A stretch of 64,000 nt of DNA. Origin: Pseudoxanthomonas suwonensis (lineage in GTDB: Bacteria > Pseudomonadota > Gammaproteobacteria > Xanthomonadales > Xanthomonadaceae). How positions within the stretch are numbered: position 1 is the stretch's first letter; every line of letters begins with the position of its first letter. Below the pieces are notes generated by a model. That model had not been told where the DNA came from. It saw only the letters and a list, made by a program, of their open reading frames with translations, and made no database searches. Both the position numbers and the translations under genes were made by a program. Below, piece after piece: positions 61,857 through 64,000 of this stretch. The stretch spans positions 1 to 64,000 of the forward strand of contig QFNC01000016.1 in NCBI GenBank assembly GCA_003240695.1. The letters run 5' to 3'.

Positions 61857-64000
<2,144 letters not shown>

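Overview
The window looks like a chromosomal segment of a GC-rich gammaproteobacterium of the Lysobacteraceae (Xanthomonadaceae), for example a Thermomonas-, Luteimonas- or Lysobacter-like organism. This rests on gene order and protein style, not on a database search. The supporting signs are the order rpmH-dnaA-dnaN-recF-gyrB, the tonB-exbB-exbD1-exbD2-pdxJ cluster near the origin, a DnaA that begins DPWPRCLERL, and an effector with a Xanthomonas-type XVIPCD tail.

Layout. 1-3.7 kb: thioredoxin-like fragment, lipA, and a tail-specific protease. 3.9-7.0 kb (minus strand): a probable type IV secretion antibacterial module, made of a frameshifted zinc-peptidase effector with an XVIPCD-like Q-rich tail, an AT-rich lipoprotein that is probably its immunity protein, and a coiled-coil membrane protein. 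7.3-8.5 kb: EamA exporter and a small membrane protein. 8.5-13.0 kb: MacAB-like operon (adaptor, ATPase, two permeases). 13.2-18.5 kb: divergent ABC-2 exporter, amidohydrolase-CIA30 fusion and a DesKR-type two-component system; palindromes lie in the shared promoter region. 19.3-30.8 kb: methylcitrate-pathway genes acnD and prpF, split by a roughly 7.6-kb type I restriction-modification island. The island carries hsdM-hsdS-fic, a small convergent ORF with a Fic-inhibitor-like motif, a GHKL-ATPase/STAS-like regulator and hsdR. 31.0-34.8 kb: HTH regulator, lipoprotein alpha/beta hydrolase and NatAB-type exporter. 34.8-39.6 kb: lipoprotein with a TonB C-terminal domain, then mnmE, yidC, rnpA and rpmH. 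39.8-48.3 kb: dnaA, oriC, dnaN, recF and gyrB, with three parS sites and a DUF885 lipoprotein gene between recF and gyrB. 48.4-53.6 kb: M48 protease, TPR protein, the TonB-ExbBDD system and a frameshifted third exbD. 53.6-59 kb: pdxJ, small membrane protein, cardiolipin synthase, radical SAM protein, VIT transporter and queF. 59-64 kb: two related lipoproteins, a metzincin-like protease with an adjacent lipoprotein, and a monomeric isocitrate dehydrogenase cut by the window end.

How it fits together. The core consists of replication, segregation and membrane-biogenesis genes around the origin. Two accessory zones stand out. One is the effector/immunity locus at 3.9-7 kb, where the toxin is broken but the immunity gene is intact. 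The other is the restriction island that has wedged itself between acnD and prpF; it combines DNA restriction with a Fic toxin-antitoxin-like pair and an unusual ATPase regulator. A second possible effector/immunity pair (metzincin plus lipoprotein) sits at 60.6-61.8 kb. No tRNA, rRNA, insertion sequence or CRISPR array was recognised.
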